Assembly (NCBI RefSeq): GCF_902167145.1
Contig: NC_050104.1
Coordinates: 93,445,849-93,509,848 of the forward strand
DNA length: 64,000 nucleotides
DNA from: Zea mays
Taxonomy: Eukaryota; Streptophyta; Magnoliopsida; Poales; Poaceae
Direction: 5' to 3'
Position 1 is the stretch's first letter, and every line of letters begins with the position of its first letter. The notes under the pieces were generated by a model. The model had not been told where the DNA came from. It saw only the letters and a list, made by a program, of their open reading frames with translations, and searched no databases. The translations under genes and the position numbers were made by a program. Below are positions 45,488 to 56,575 of this stretch, in pieces.

Positions 45488-46750
45488 TGAAAGGGAAATG
45501 TGCCCTTGGGCCATTTCTAAGTATTTTGGTGATTGAGTGCCAACTCAAGTGCTTAAAATGTGAATTTATGCAATGGATGAACAAAGTGCAAATCAAGAGC
45601 AAAGGTATGTTTCTAAGTCTTAGTACATTGGTTTTGTGTACTAATATACTTGTCTAAGTATTGGAAACAGGAAGAAAAAAGAAAAGGAAAAAGGTGGCTG
45701 TATACAGCCAAGGGGCTATTTCGGTCTGGGGCACCGGACTGTCCGGTGGTGCACCGGACAGTGTCCGGTGCGCCAGGCTGCCTCGGCCGAACAGGCCGCT
45801 CTCGGGAATTCGCCGACGGCGTACGGCTAAAATTCACCGGACTGTCCGGTGTGCACCGGACTGTCCGGTGAGCCAACGGTCGGCTAGGGCCAACGGTCGG
45901 CCACGGATTCTGCGCGCGACACGTGGCCAAGCCAACGGTCGGAAGGGGGCACCGGACTGTCCGGTGTGCACCGGACATGTCCGGTGCGCCAACGGCTCCC
46001 AGATCAGTAACGGTCGACTGCGCTGTTTAAGGAAGGAAATCGGGCACCGGACAGTGTCCGGTGTGCACCGGACTGTCCGGTGCGCCCGACGACAGAAGGC
46101 AAGGATGGCCTTCCAGATTTGTTCTTAACGGCTCCTAGCCGCCTTGGGGCTATAAAAGGGATCCCTAGGCGCATGGAGGAGAACACCAAGCATTCCTACA
46201 ACATTCCTAAGCACCAAGACATCGATTTCGCGCATTTGATTCATTGTGAAAGCATCTAGAGCTCTTGTTGAGTTGTGAACTCTCTGAGTCGTGTTGCGAG
46301 CTCTTGTTGCGACTTGTGTGCGTGTTGTTGCTCTGATTTTGAGTCTTGTGTGCCTTGCTAGTTCCTCCCTTACTCCGTATTTCTTTGTGAATCTCAAGTG
46401 TAAGGGCGAGAGGCTCCAATTTGTGGAGATTCCTCGCAAACGGGATATTGAGAAGAAAAGCATAACACTGTGGTATTCAAGTTGATCATTGGATCACTTG
46501 AGAGGAGTTGAGTGCAACTCTCGTCCGTTGGGACGCCACAACGTGGAGTAGGCAAGTTTTTGTACTTGGCCGAACCACGGGATAAATCACCGTGTCCTCT
46601 CTGTGTTGGTCTTCTTGTGATTATCATATTGCGCAAGATCTTCGCTCTAGCCATTTGGCATTAACTGTGCTAACACTTAATCAAAGTTTTTGTGGCTTAA
46701 GTTTAAGTTTTACAGGATCACCTATTCACCCCCCCCTCTAGGTGCTCTCA
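45488..46750 (+). repeat. 5' LTR of element B, with palindrome cluster and TATA box
   Basis: It runs from TGAAAGGGAAATGTGCCC to CTCTAGGTGCTCTCA. CACCGGACTGTCCGGTG-type palindromes lie at about 45730-46085, immediately upstream of TATAAAA at 46151-46157. Confidence 0.93.
46151..46157 (+). promoter_or_regulatory. TATA box of the B 5' LTR
   Basis: TATAAAA in the context GGGGCTATAAAAGGGATCC. Transcription of B should start about 30 bp downstream. The counterpart in the 3' LTR is at 53860-53866. Confidence 0.7.
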
Positions 46751-46751
46751 A

Positions 46752-46765
46752 TTGGTATCAAAGCC
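46752..46765 (+). other. PBS of element B
   Basis: TTGGTATCAAAGCC, one base after the 5' LTR. It is the Met-tRNA type with one change relative to the usual ...CAGAGC. Confidence 0.8.
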
Positions 46766-46799
46766 GTTCTCTTCAAGAAGGGACTAATCGCCCGAAGAG

Positions 46800-49193
46800 A
46801 TGGATCCTAAGGGGAAGGGAATCATGATCAACGACAAGGAGAAGGAGTCCTTTGTCAACGAGCCGAAGGATGACAAGACTACTGACTCGGGCTCAGGCCA
46901 CAAGCGCAAAGACGGGAAGAAAAAGAAGACAAGGCGCATCAAGGAGATCGTCTACTACGACGATAGCGATGAGTCTACCTCTTCCCAAAAGGACGACGAC
47001 AACGACTACAGGAAGACGGTCAATTCGAACTTTTCATTTGATTATTCTCGTATTCCACATAGTTCGAATTCGCATTTGCTTTCCATTCCTCTTGGCAAAC
47101 CTCCACACTTCGATGGGGAAGACTACGGATTTTGGAGTCACAAAATGCGTAGTCACTTATTCTCTCTCCATCCAAGCATATGGGAGATTGTAGAGAATGG
47201 AATGAAATTTGATAGCTCGGATAGCCCTATGCTTATAAATGAACAAATCCATAGAAATGCACAAGCTACTACTGTTCTATTAGCATCTTTGTGCAGGGAA
47301 GAGTACAATAAGGTGAGCGGCTTGGACAACGCCAAGCAGATATGGGACACCCTCAAAATCTCTCACGAGGGGAATGACATCACCATGCTCACTAAAATGG
47401 AGTTGGTGGAGGGCGAGCTTGGACGATTCGCAATGATAAGGGGAGAAGAGCCAACCCAAACTTACAATAGGCTGAAGACCCTTATCAACAAAATAAGGAG
47501 CTACGGAAGCACGCGATGGACGGACCACGACGTCGTCCGCCTAATGCTAAGGTCATTTACCGTTCTTGATCCTCATTTGGTGAACAATATTCGTGAAAAT
47601 CCTAGGTACACCAAGATGTCGCCCGAAGAAGTTCTTGGAAAATTTGTAAGCGGGCGAATGATGATCAAGGAGGCAAGGTACGTGGACGACGCATTGAATG
47701 GTCCAATCCATGAACCTCAACCCATTGCTCTCAAGGCAACAAGGAGCAAGGAGGCGCTACCAAGCAAAGTGGCGCAAGTTGAGGCGGCCAGGCTAAATAA
47801 TGAGGAGATGGCCCTCATCATTAAGCGCTTCAAGACGGCGCTTAAAGGTCGCAAGGGACAGCCAAGCAAGACCAAGACAAAGGAGAAGCGCTCATGCTTC
47901 AAATGCGGTAAGCTTGGTCATTTTATTGCTAACTGTCCCAATAATGAAAGTGACCAGGAACAAGGGAGCAAGAGGGAGAAGAAGAAGGCATACAAGAAGG
48001 CAAAGGGCGAGGCACATCTAGGCAAGGAGTGGGATTCAGATTGCTCCTCCTCCGACTCCGACAATGAAGGACTCGCCGCCACTGCCTTCAACAAGTCATC
48101 CCTCTTCCCCAACGAGCATCACACATGCCTTATGGCAAGGGAGAAGAAGGTGAGTACTCAAGACTCCACTTATGCTTCCTCTAGTGATAATGAGTCTAGT
48201 GATGATGATGACATAGATTATTCATGCTTGTTCAAGGGCTTAGATAGATCTAAGATAGATAAAATTAATGAGTTGATTGATGCTTTGAATGATAAGAATA
48301 GATTACTAGAAAAACAAGAGGATCTTTTATATGAGGAGCATGATAAATTTGTTAGTGCACAAAATTCTCTTGCTCTAGAAATTAAAAGAAATGAAGTGCT
48401 TTCTAGTGAATTATCTTCTTGTCATGAAACCATTGCTACTTTAAAAGGTGTTAATAATGATTTAAATGCTAAACTAGAAGTGGCTAGTAAATCTAACTCT
48501 TGTGTAGAACATGTTATGGTTTGCACTAGGTGTAAAGATTTTAATATTGATGCTTGTAGTAAACACCTAGTTTCAATTTCTAAATTGAATGATGAAGTGG
48601 CTAGTCTTAATGCCCAACTTAAGACTAGCAAGAGTGATTTTGATAAACTAAAATTTGCAAGGGATGCCTACACAATTGGTAGACACCCCTCAATTAAGGA
48701 TGGGCTTGGCTTCAAGAGGGAAGTCAAGAACTTGACAAGCCATAAGGCTCCCATTCCCACTAAGGAGAAAGGGAAGGCCCCTATGGCTACTAGTGCCAAA
48801 AAGAACCATGCCTTCTTGTATCATGATAGGAAAAATTCTAGAAATGCTTTTAGAAGTTATGATGTTTTTAATTCACATGCTTATGATTCTTATGCCATGA
48901 CTGCTTCTAGTTCTTCCTATATGCATGGTAGAAATGTGACTAGGAGAAATGCTATTCATCATGTGCCTAGAAAGAATATTATTCATGCTCCTAGGAAAGT
49001 AGTAAATGAACCTTCTACAATTTATTGTGCTTTAAATGCTTCCTTTGCTATTTGTAGAAAGGATAGGAAGATAGTTGCTAGAAAATTAGGGGCAAGATGC
49101 AAGGGAGACAAAACTTGCATTTGGGTCCCTAAGGATATTTGTGCTAACCTTGTAGGACCCAACATGAGTTGGGTACCTAAGACCCAAGCCTAA
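46800..49193 (+). CDS. gag: Sirevirus B Gag (797 aa)
   Basis: The first ATG after the PBS starts [18 protein letters not shown] Lys-rich, acidic N-terminus (1-75) is followed by the copia gag domain at about 95-290 ([53 protein letters not shown]). A CCHC knuckle lies at 366-379 ([14 protein letters not shown]). Next come an acidic Ser/Asp patch (near 410-425) and a long coiled-coil-like region (about 475-640). The tail is basic, with [20 protein letters not shown]. It ends TAA at 49191-49193. It forms the particle core and packages RNA. The pol frame is +1 relative to gag and reads straight through this stop region. Confidence 0.94.
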   Translation: MDPKGKGIMINDKEKESFVNEPKDDKTTDSGSGHKRKDGKKKKTRRIKEIVYYDDSDESTSSQKDDDNDYRKTVNSNFSFDYSRIPHSSNSHLLSIPLGKPPHFDGEDYGFWSHKMRSHLFSLHPSIWEIVENGMKFDSSDSPMLINEQIHRNAQATTVLLASLCREEYNKVSGLDNAKQIWDTLKISHEGNDITMLTKMELVEGELGRFAMIRGEEPTQTYNRLKTLINKIRSYGSTRWTDHDVVRLMLRSFTVLDPHLVNNIRENPRYTKMSPEEVLGKFVSGRMMIKEARYVDDALNGPIHEPQPIALKATRSKEALPSKVAQVEAARLNNEEMALIIKRFKTALKGRKGQPSKTKTKEKRSCFKCGKLGHFIANCPNNESDQEQGSKREKKKAYKKAKGEAHLGKEWDSDCSSSDSDNEGLAATAFNKSSLFPNEHHTCLMAREKKVSTQDSTYASSSDNESSDDDDIDYSCLFKGLDRSKIDKINELIDALNDKNRLLEKQEDLLYEEHDKFVSAQNSLALEIKRNEVLSSELSSCHETIATLKGVNNDLNAKLEVASKSNSCVEHVMVCTRCKDFNIDACSKHLVSISKLNDEVASLNAQLKTSKSDFDKLKFARDAYTIGRHPSIKDGLGFKREVKNLTSHKAPIPTKEKGKAPMATSAKKNHAFLYHDRKNSRNAFRSYDVFNSHAYDSYAMTASSSSYMHGRNVTRRNAIHHVPRKNIIHAPRKVVNEPSTIYCALNASFAICRKDRKIVARKLGARCKGDKTCIWVPKDICANLVGPNMSWVPKTQA

Positions 49194-49200
49194 ATTTGCC

Positions 49201-52200
49201 TTGCAGGTTTATGCATCCGGGGGTTCAAGCTGGATTATCGACAGCGGATGCACAAACCATATGACGGGGGAGAAGAAGATGTTCACCTCCTACGTCAAGA
49301 ATAAGGATTCCCAAGATTCAATAATTTTCGGTGATGGGAATCAAGGCAAGGTAAAAGGGTTAGGTAAAATTGCAATTTCTAATGAGCACTCTATCTCTAA
49401 TGTGTTTTTAGTTGAGTCTCTTGGTTATAATTTGCTATCTGTTAGTCAATTATGCAACATGGGGTATAACTGTCTATTTACAAATATAGATGTGTCTGTC
49501 TTTAGAAGAAGTGATGGTTCACTAGCTTTTAAGGGTGTATTAGACGGCAAACTTTATTTAGTTGATTTTGCAAAAGAAGAGGCCGGTCTAGATGCATGCT
49601 TAATAGCTAAGACTAGCATGGGCTGGCTGTGGCATCGCCGCTTAGCACATGTGGGGATGAAGAACCTTCACAAGCTTCTAAAGGGAGAACACGTGATAGG
49701 TTTGACTAACGTGCAATTCGAAAAAGATAGACCTTGTGCAGCTTGTCAAGCAGGTAAACAAGTGGGAGGAGCACATCACAGCAAGAATGTGATGACTACT
49801 TCAAGACCCCTGGAGCTGCTGCATATGGACCTCTTCGGACCCGTCGCCTATCTGAGCATAGGAGGGAGTAAGTATGGTCTAGTTATTGTTGATGACTTTT
49901 CCCGCTTTACTTGGGTGTTCTTTTTGCAGGATAAGTCTGAAACCCAAGGGACCCTCAAGCGCTTCCTCAGGAGAGCTCAAAATGAGTTTGAGCTCAAGGT
50001 GAAGAAGATAAGGAGCGACAACGGGTCCGAGTTCAAGAACCTTCAAGTGGAGGAGTTCCTTGAGGAGGAAGGGATCAAGCATGAGTTCTCTGCTCCCTAC
50101 ACACCACAGCAAAATGGTGTGGTAGAGAGGAAGAACAGGACGCTAATCGACATGGCGAGGACTATGCTTGGAGAGTTCAAGACCCCCGAGCGTTTTTGGT
50201 CGGAAGCCGTGAACACGGCTTGCCACACCATCAACAGGGTCTACCTTCACCGCCTCCTCAAGAAGACGTCGTATGAGCTTCTAACTGGTAACAAACCCAA
50301 TGTATCTTACTTTCGTGTATTTGGGAGCAAGTGCTACATTCTAGTGAAGAAGGGTAGAAATTCTAAGTTTGCTCCCAAAGCTGTAGAAGGGTTTTTATTA
50401 GGTTATGACTCAAATACAAAGGCGTATAGAGTCTTCAACAAATCATCGGGTTTGGTTGAAGTCTCTAGCGACGTTGTATTTGATGAGACTAATGGCTCTC
50501 CAAGAGAGCAAGTTGTTGATTGTGATGATGTAGATGAAGAAGATGTTCCAACGGCCGCTATACGAACCATGGCAATTGGAGAAGTGCGGCCACAGGAACA
50601 CAATGAACGAGATCAAACATCTTCCTCAACTATGGTGCTACCCCCAACTCAAGATGATGAACAGGTTCATCAACAGGAGGCGTGTGATCAAGGGGGAGCA
50701 CAAGATGATCGTGTGATGGAGGAAGATGCGCAACCGGCACCTCCAACCCAAGTTCGAGCGATGATTCAAAGGGATCATCCCGTCGACCAAATTCTGGGTG
50801 ATATTAGCAAGGGAGTAACTACTCGATCTCGATTAGTTAATTTTTGTGAGCATTACTCCTTTGTCTCTTCTATTGAGCCTTTCAGGGTAGAGGAGGCCTT
50901 GCTAGATCCGGATTGGATATTGGCCATGCAGGAGGAGCTCAACAACTTCAAGCGCAATGAAGTTTGGACACTGGTGCCTCGTCCGAAGCAAAATGTTGTG
51001 GGAACCAAGTGGGTGTTCCGCAACAAACAGGACGAGCATGGGGTGGTGACGAGGAACAAGGCTCGACTTGTGGCAAAAGGTTATGCCCAAGTCGCAGGTT
51101 TGGACTTTGAGGAGACGTTTGCTCCTGTGGCTAGGCTAGAATCAATTCGTATTTTGCTAGCATATGCCGCTCACCATTCTTCCAGGTTGTACCAAATGGA
51201 TGTGAAGAGCGCTTTCCTCAACGGGCCAATCAAGGAGGAGGTGTACGTGGAGCAACCCCCTGGCTTCGAGGATGAACGGTACCCCAACTATGTGTGTAAG
51301 CTCTCTAAGGCGCTCTATGGACTTAAGCAAGCCCCAAGAGCATGGTATGAATGCCTTAGAGACTTTTTAATTGCTAATGCTTTCAAGGTTGGGAAAGCCG
51401 ATCCAACTCTTTTTACAAAGACTTGTGATGGTGATTTGTTTGTGTGCCAAATTTATGTCGATGACATAATATTTGGTTCTACTAACCAAAAGTCTTGTGA
51501 AGAGTTTAGCAGGGTGATGACGCAGAAATTCGAGATGTCGATGATGGGCGAGTTGAACTACTTCCTTGGGTTCCAAGTGAAGCAACTCAAGGACGGCACC
51601 TTCATCTCCCAAACGAAGTACACGCAAGATCTGCTAAAGTGGTTTGGGATGAAGGACGCCAAGCCCGCAAAGACTCCGATGGGGACCGACGGACACACCG
51701 ACCTCAACAAAGGAGGTAAGTCCGTTGATCAAAAAGCATACCGGTCAATGATAGGTTCTTTGCTTTACTTATGTGCTAGTAGACCGGATATTATGCTTAG
51801 CGTATGCATGTGTGCTAGATTTCAATCCAATCCTAAGGAGTGTCACTTAGTGGCGGTAAAGCGAATTCTTAGATATTTGGTTGCTACGCCTTGCTTCGGG
51901 CTCTGGTATCCAAAGGGGTCTACTTTTGACTTAGTTGGATACTCAGACTCCGACTATGCTGGATGTAAGGTCGATAGGAAGAGTACATCGGGGACGTGCC
52001 AATTCTTAGGAAGGTCCCTGGTGTCATGGAACTCTAAGAAACAAACCTCCGTTGCCCTATCCACCGCTGAGGCCGAGTACGTTGCCGCAGGTCAGTGTTG
52101 CGCGCAACTACTTTGGATGAGGCAAACCCTCCGGGACTTTGGCTACAATCTGAGCAAAGTCCCACTCCTATGTGACAATGAGAGTGCTATCCGCATGGCG

Positions 52201-52407
52201 GAAAATCCTGTTGAACACAGCCGCACAAAGCACATAGACATCCGGCATCACTTTTTGAGAGACCACCAGCAAAAGGGGGATATCGAAGTGTTTCATGTTA
52301 GCACCGAGAACCAGCTAGCCGATATCTTTACCAAGCCTCTAGATGAGAAGACCTTTTGCAGGCTGCGTAGTGAGCTAAATGTCTTAGATTCGCGGAACTT
52401 GGATTGA
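49201..52407 (+). CDS. pol: Sirevirus B Pol: protease, integrase, RT, RNase H (about 1069 aa, in the +1 frame)
   Basis: The frame is open before 49201, overlapping the end of gag, and has no nearby ATG start, so it is probably made as a fusion or from a processed RNA. Residues counted from 49201: protease DSG at 14-16; GAG pre-integrase HHCC region about 140-190; integrase D210, D273 and E309 (D-35-E spacing); RT with YVDD at 752-755; RNase H with [41 protein letters not shown] and the end [11 protein letters not shown]. The order protease-integrase-RT-RNase H is diagnostic of Ty1/copia. No premature stop is present and all visible catalytic residues are intact, unlike the copy in element A (YVDN). 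Confidence 0.94.
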   Translation: MQVYASGGSSWIIDSGCTNHMTGEKKMFTSYVKNKDSQDSIIFGDGNQGKVKGLGKIAISNEHSISNVFLVESLGYNLLSVSQLCNMGYNCLFTNIDVSVFRRSDGSLAFKGVLDGKLYLVDFAKEEAGLDACLIAKTSMGWLWHRRLAHVGMKNLHKLLKGEHVIGLTNVQFEKDRPCAACQAGKQVGGAHHSKNVMTTSRPLELLHMDLFGPVAYLSIGGSKYGLVIVDDFSRFTWVFFLQDKSETQGTLKRFLRRAQNEFELKVKKIRSDNGSEFKNLQVEEFLEEEGIKHEFSAPYTPQQNGVVERKNRTLIDMARTMLGEFKTPERFWSEAVNTACHTINRVYLHRLLKKTSYELLTGNKPNVSYFRVFGSKCYILVKKGRNSKFAPKAVEGFLLGYDSNTKAYRVFNKSSGLVEVSSDVVFDETNGSPREQVVDCDDVDEEDVPTAAIRTMAIGEVRPQEHNERDQTSSSTMVLPPTQDDEQVHQQEACDQGGAQDDRVMEEDAQPAPPTQVRAMIQRDHPVDQILGDISKGVTTRSRLVNFCEHYSFVSSIEPFRVEEALLDPDWILAMQEELNNFKRNEVWTLVPRPKQNVVGTKWVFRNKQDEHGVVTRNKARLVAKGYAQVAGLDFEETFAPVARLESIRILLAYAAHHSSRLYQMDVKSAFLNGPIKEEVYVEQPPGFEDERYPNYVCKLSKALYGLKQAPRAWYECLRDFLIANAFKVGKADPTLFTKTCDGDLFVCQIYVDDIIFGSTNQKSCEEFSRVMTQKFEMSMMGELNYFLGFQVKQLKDGTFISQTKYTQDLLKWFGMKDAKPAKTPMGTDGHTDLNKGGKSVDQKAYRSMIGSLLYLCASRPDIMLSVCMCARFQSNPKECHLVAVKRILRYLVATPCFGLWYPKGSTFDLVGYSDSDYAGCKVDRKSTSGTCQFLGRSLVSWNSKKQTSVALSTAEAEYVAAGQCCAQLLWMRQTLRDFGYNLSKVPLLCDNESAIRMAENPVEHSRTKHIDIRHHFLRDHQQKGDIEVFHVSTENQLADIFTKPLDEKTFCRLRSELNVLDSRNLD

Positions 52408-53195
52408 ATTATAGCATACATGTGTTTATGCCTTTAATCAGGTTCATTCTGCATTTTGTTGCTTATTGTGGTGCTCAAGTTGTACAAACACTCCCTGGAC
52501 CTCACAAGTCCGTTGCAAAGTAATGCACATGTTTAGGGGGAGATGTGTTACAACTTGACCCTTTGAGACTAATCATTTGCTTGAGTTTGCTTGATTTAGT
52601 CTCGAAGGTGAATTGAAAGGGAAAAGGTGGACTTGGACCATGAAAGACTTCCACTGCACTCCGATGAGAGGGTAACTTATTCCAAGTTCATCTTTAGACT
52701 CTTATTGCCTCTTTGTACTCTTATTGAAGATTTTGGTGAGGCAATGGGGTTAAAGGGCCAAGATCAATCCCGTTTTGGTGCTTGATGCCAAAGGGGGAGA
52801 AAATAAAGGCCAAAGAAATAAATGGATCAGCTGCCACTTGAGAGATTTTGAAAATAGTAGAATAGAGCTTTTTGTTTTAGCAAAATTCTTTTATTGTGTC
52901 TCTTGTCAAAAGTTGGCTTCTTGTGGGGAGAAGTGGTGATTATGGGAAATAGGGGGAGTTTTTGAAATCTTTGATCAATCTCTTTTGGAATAACTCTCTA
53001 TATGCTTTAACATGTGTGTTTGACTTAGAGATAGAGATTTGAGTTTGATTTCAAAAACAAACCAAGTGGTGGCAAAGGATGATCCATATATGCCAAACAT
53101 GAATCAAAATAAATTTAAGTGTTATTTGAAGTGGTTTTGCACTTGTTCTAGTTGCTTTATGTTGTGTTGGCATAAATCACCAAAAAGGGGGAGAT
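52408..53195 (+). other. 3' non-coding zone of element B with multiple PPTs
   Basis: GGGGGAG-type tracts lie near 52535, 52793, 52950 and at the LTR (CAAAAAGGGGGAGAT, 53181-53195). No gene. Repeated PPTs of this form are typical of Sireviruses. Confidence 0.8.
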
Positions 53196-54458
53196 TGAAA
53201 GGGAAATGTGCCCTTGGGCCATTTCTAAGTATTTTGGTGATTGAGTGCCAACTCAAGTGCTTAAAATGTGAATTTATGCAATGGATGAACAAAGTGCAAA
53301 TCAAGAGCAAAGGTATGTTTCTAAGTCTTAGTACATTGGTTTTGTGTACTAATATACTTGTCTAAGTATTGGAAACAGGAAGAAAAAAGAAAAGGAAAAA
53401 GGTGGCTGTATACAGCCAAGGGGCTGTTTCGGTCTGGGGCACCGGACTGTCCGGTGGTGCACCGGACTGTCCGGTGGTGCACCGGACAGTGTCCGGTGCG
53501 CCAGGCTGCCTCGGCCGAACAGGTCGCTCTCGGGAATTCGCCGACGGCGTACGGCTAAAATTCACTGGACTGTCCGGTGAGCCAACGGTCGGCTAGGGCC
53601 AACGGTCGGCCACGGATTCTGCGCGCGACACGTGGCCAAGCCAACGGTCGGAAGGGGGCACCGGACTGTCCGGTGTGCACCGGACATGTCCGGTGCGCCA
53701 ACGGCTCCCAGATCAGTAACGGTCGACTGCGCTGTTTAAGGAAGGAAATCGGGCACCGGACAGTGTCCGGTGTGCACCGGACTGTCCGGTGCGCCCGACG
53801 ACAGAAGGCAAGGATGGCCTTCCAGATTTGTTCTTAACGGCTCCTAGCCGCCTTGGGGCTATAAAAGGGATCCCTAGGCGCATGGAGGAGAACACCAAGC
53901 ATTCCTACAACATTCCTAAGCACCAAGACATCGATTTCGCGCATTTGATTCATTGTGAAAGCATCTAGAGCTCTTGTTGAGTTGTGAACTCTCTGAGTCG
54001 TGTTGCGAGCTCTTGTTGCGACTTGTGTGCGTGTTGTTGCTCTGATTTTGAGTCTTGTGTGCGTTGCTAGTTCCTCCCTTACTCCGTATTTCTTTGTGAA
54101 TCTCAAGTGTAAGGGCGAGAGGCTCCAATTTGTGGAGATTCCTCGCAAACGGGATATTGAGAAGAAAAGCATAACACTGTGGTATTCAAGTTGATCATTG
54201 GATCACTTGAGAGGAGTTGAGTGCAACTCTCGTCCGTTGGGACGCCACAACGTGGAGTAGGCAAGTTTTTGTACTTGGCCGAACCACGGGATAAATCACC
54301 GTGTCCTCTCTGTGTTGGTCTTCTTGTGATTATCATATTGCGCAAGATCTTCGCTCTAGCCATTTGGCATTAACTGTGCTAACACTTAATCAAAGTTTTT
54401 GTGGCTTAAGTTTAAGTTTTACAGGATCACCTATTCACCCCACCTCTAGGTGCTCTCA
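53196..54458 (+). repeat. 3' LTR of element B (1263 bp)
   Basis: Same ends as the 5' LTR. In the palindrome cluster it has one extra copy at about 53440-53480 and lacks one copy present in LTR1 near 45835-45870, so total length is unchanged. The terminal run reads CACCCCACCTCTAGG instead of an uninterrupted C run. Confidence 0.93.
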
Positions 54459-54613
54459 TAGACTATCTCCTTGATGCGCCTTGTTTTCTTCTTCCTCCCA
54501 TCTTTTCTTTTGTGGCCCGAGCCTGAATCAGTAGGCTTGTCATCCTTTGGATCATTGACGAAGGACTCCTTCTCCTTATCATTGACCACCATCCCCTTGC
54601 CCTAAGGATCCAT
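54459..54613 (-). pseudogene. gag: Sirevirus A gag, N-terminal piece with a stop at codon 4
   Basis: The minus-strand ATG at 54613 gives MDP followed by TAG (54604-54602). The frame then continues [20 protein letters not shown] up to the B insertion (TSD TAGAC, 54459-54463). The homologous B gag has no stop here. A single early nonsense codon disables A gag. Confidence 0.85.
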
Positions 54614-54649
54614 CTCTTCGGGCGATTAGTCCCTTTCTTGAAGAGAACA

Positions 54650-54662
54650 GCTCTGATACCAA
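54650..54662 (-). other. PBS of element A
   Basis: On the minus strand TTGGTATCAGAGC lies one base inside the 5' LTR border; Met-tRNA type. Confidence 0.82.
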
Positions 54663-54663
54663 T

Positions 54664-55914
54664 TGAGAGCACCTAGAGGGGGGGGGGGGGTGAATAGGTG
54701 ATCCTGTAGAAACTTGAAACTTAATCCACAAAACTTGATTAGGAGTTAGCACAATTAAGCCAAGTGGCTAGAGAGGAGAGCTTGCACAACACGATAACCA
54801 CAAAGAGTTCAACACAGAGATGGCACAGTGGTTTATCCCGTGGTTCGGCCAAGTCCAACACTTGCCTACTCCACATTGTGGCGTCCCAACGGACGAGGGT
54901 TGCAATCAACCCCTTTCAAGCGGTCCAAAGACCCACTTGAATACCACGGTGTTTTGCTTTCACTTTACTATATCACACTTGCGAGGAATCTCCACAACTT
55001 GGAGTCTCTCGCCCTTACACTTTGATGTTCACAAAGAAGCACGGAGTAAGGGAGGGATGAGCAACGCACACAAGACACGAAATCAGAGTACCAACACGCA
55101 CACAAGTCACAACAAGAGCTCACAACACAACCCGATGAGTTCACAACTCAAATGGAGCTCTAGTTGCTATCACAAAGAATCAAATGCGCGGAATCGAAGT
55201 CTTGGTGCTTAGGAATGCTTAGAGAATGCTTGGTGTGCTCCTCCATGCGCCTAGGGGTCCCTTTTATAGCCCCAAGGCAGCTAGGAGCCGTTGAGAGCAT
55301 TTCAAGAAGGCAATTCTTGCCTTCTGTCGCCTGGCGCACCGGACAGTCCGGTGCACCACCGGACACTGTCCGGTGCGGATCTCTTTCCTTATTTGGCGAA
55401 GCCGACCGTTGCAGTCTTGGAGCTGTTGGCGCACCGGACACTGTCCGGTGCACACCGGACAGTCCGGTGCCCCTTCTGACCGTTGGCACATGCCACGCGT
55501 CACGCGCGGATTCCGTGGCCGACCGTTGGCCTAGCTGACTGTTGGCTCACCGGACAGTCCAGTGCACCACCGGACAGTCCGGTGATTTATATCCGTACGT
55601 CGCCGACAATTTCCCGAGAGCAGCAAGTTCGCCTAAGTCAGCCTGGCGCACCGGACACTGTCCGGTGCACCACCGGACACTGTCCGGTGCACCCAGACTG
55701 AGCTGACTTCGACTGAACAAAGCCATCTTTAATTCCAACCAGATTTTTCCCGTTTCCAACACTTAGACTAGTCTCCAAAACAATATACTAAGTCTTAGAA
55801 ACATACCTTTATACTTGATTTGTACTTTGTTCACCATTTTACACTTAGGCACTTGTGTTGGACACTAAATCACCAAAATACCTAGAAATGGCCCAAGGGC
55901 ACATTTCCCTTTCA
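54664..55914 (-). repeat. 5' LTR of element A (1251 bp)
   Basis: Paired with 24299-25573. On the + strand it opens TGAGAGCACCTAGA followed by 13 G, against 7 G in the other LTR. Palindromes lie at about 55335-55690. The minus-strand TATA box is at 55268-55261. The many small differences from the 3' LTR (for example loss of 8 bp near 55765) show that A is older than B and D. Confidence 0.9.
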
Positions 55915-56575
55915 AAGACTAATGTGTTGCCAAGTGTATTTATATCCTTAGTCTTAGATTGAAAGGGAAATAGAGTATTTGGCAAAGGCAAGGCTTCCAC
56001 TACGACTCTGTCGGTATCATATCTCCTTTGCCCTACTCATGTATTTACATTTCTATCTTTCTTGTAAAAGGCCTATAGTTTTCTTTGTTTTGGCGCTTAA
56101 TGCCAAAGGGGGAGAAATTAATAAGCCCAAAGCAAAAGGTTCGCACCACCACCCTGTTTTCAAAAAAAACTTTTTCAAACAAAAAGGGGGAGGAATTAAT
56201 AGGCATTTTCAAAAACCCTCTTGACAGCTAAGGGGAGAACTTCTTCAGGGGGAGCTTTTATTTAGCCAAAGGAAAAGCATTTGAAACAGGGGGAGAATTT
56301 TCAAAAACTTGAAAATGCTTTTAGAAATCGTATTCTTATACCATTGGCTATTTGCAAAAGAATTTCAAAATACTTCTCCAAAAGATTTGCAAAACAAGCT
56401 AAGTGGTGTAAATGTGGTCCGAAATGTTAAATATATCAAAACAACCATGTATGCTTAGAAATGCTCTCATTTCAAAGTAACTTGTGCACATCTGCCAAAA
56501 TACAAACTAGTTACATTTCTACACTTTGTATTTGCTTTGGTATGTGTTGGCATCAATCACCAAAAAGGGGGAGAT
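55915..56575 (+). other. Element C 3' non-coding zone (continuation of 24202-24298) with PPTs
   Basis: After the AAGAC duplicate the C sequence resumes. Purine tracts GGGGGAG lie near 56108, 56186, 56248, 56288 and at the LTR (AAAAAGGGGGAGAT, 56562-56575). No gene. Confidence 0.75.

Larger units (their letters stand above)
45488..54458 (+). mobile_element. Element B: full-length Sirevirus with open gag and pol (8971 bp), TSD TAGAC
   Basis: LTRs lie at 45488-46750 and 53196-54458, both 1263 bp. TAGAC flanks both ends (45483-45487 and 54459-54463). PBS, gag, pol, multiple PPTs and terminal PPT are all in place and both ORFs are uninterrupted. By eye the LTRs differ by a handful of substitutions plus changes in palindrome copy number, so the insertion is fairly recent. 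It sits in the gag of A in the opposite orientation. It is the only element here that looks able to supply a full Sirevirus protein set. Confidence 0.95.
24299..55914 (-). mobile_element. Element A: minus-strand Sirevirus expanded to 31.6 kb by nested D and B, TSD AAGAC
   Basis: LTRs lie at 24299-25573 (3' LTR) and 54664-55914 (5' LTR). AAGAC flanks both ends (24294-24298 and 55915-55919), and the 3' non-coding zone of C reads on across them. Without D and B the element is about 9 kb. Its gag is cut twice, by D at 30586/44249 and by B at 45487/54459. It carries a very early gag stop, two pol nonsense codons and a mutated RT active site, so it is dead. Confidence 0.92.
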
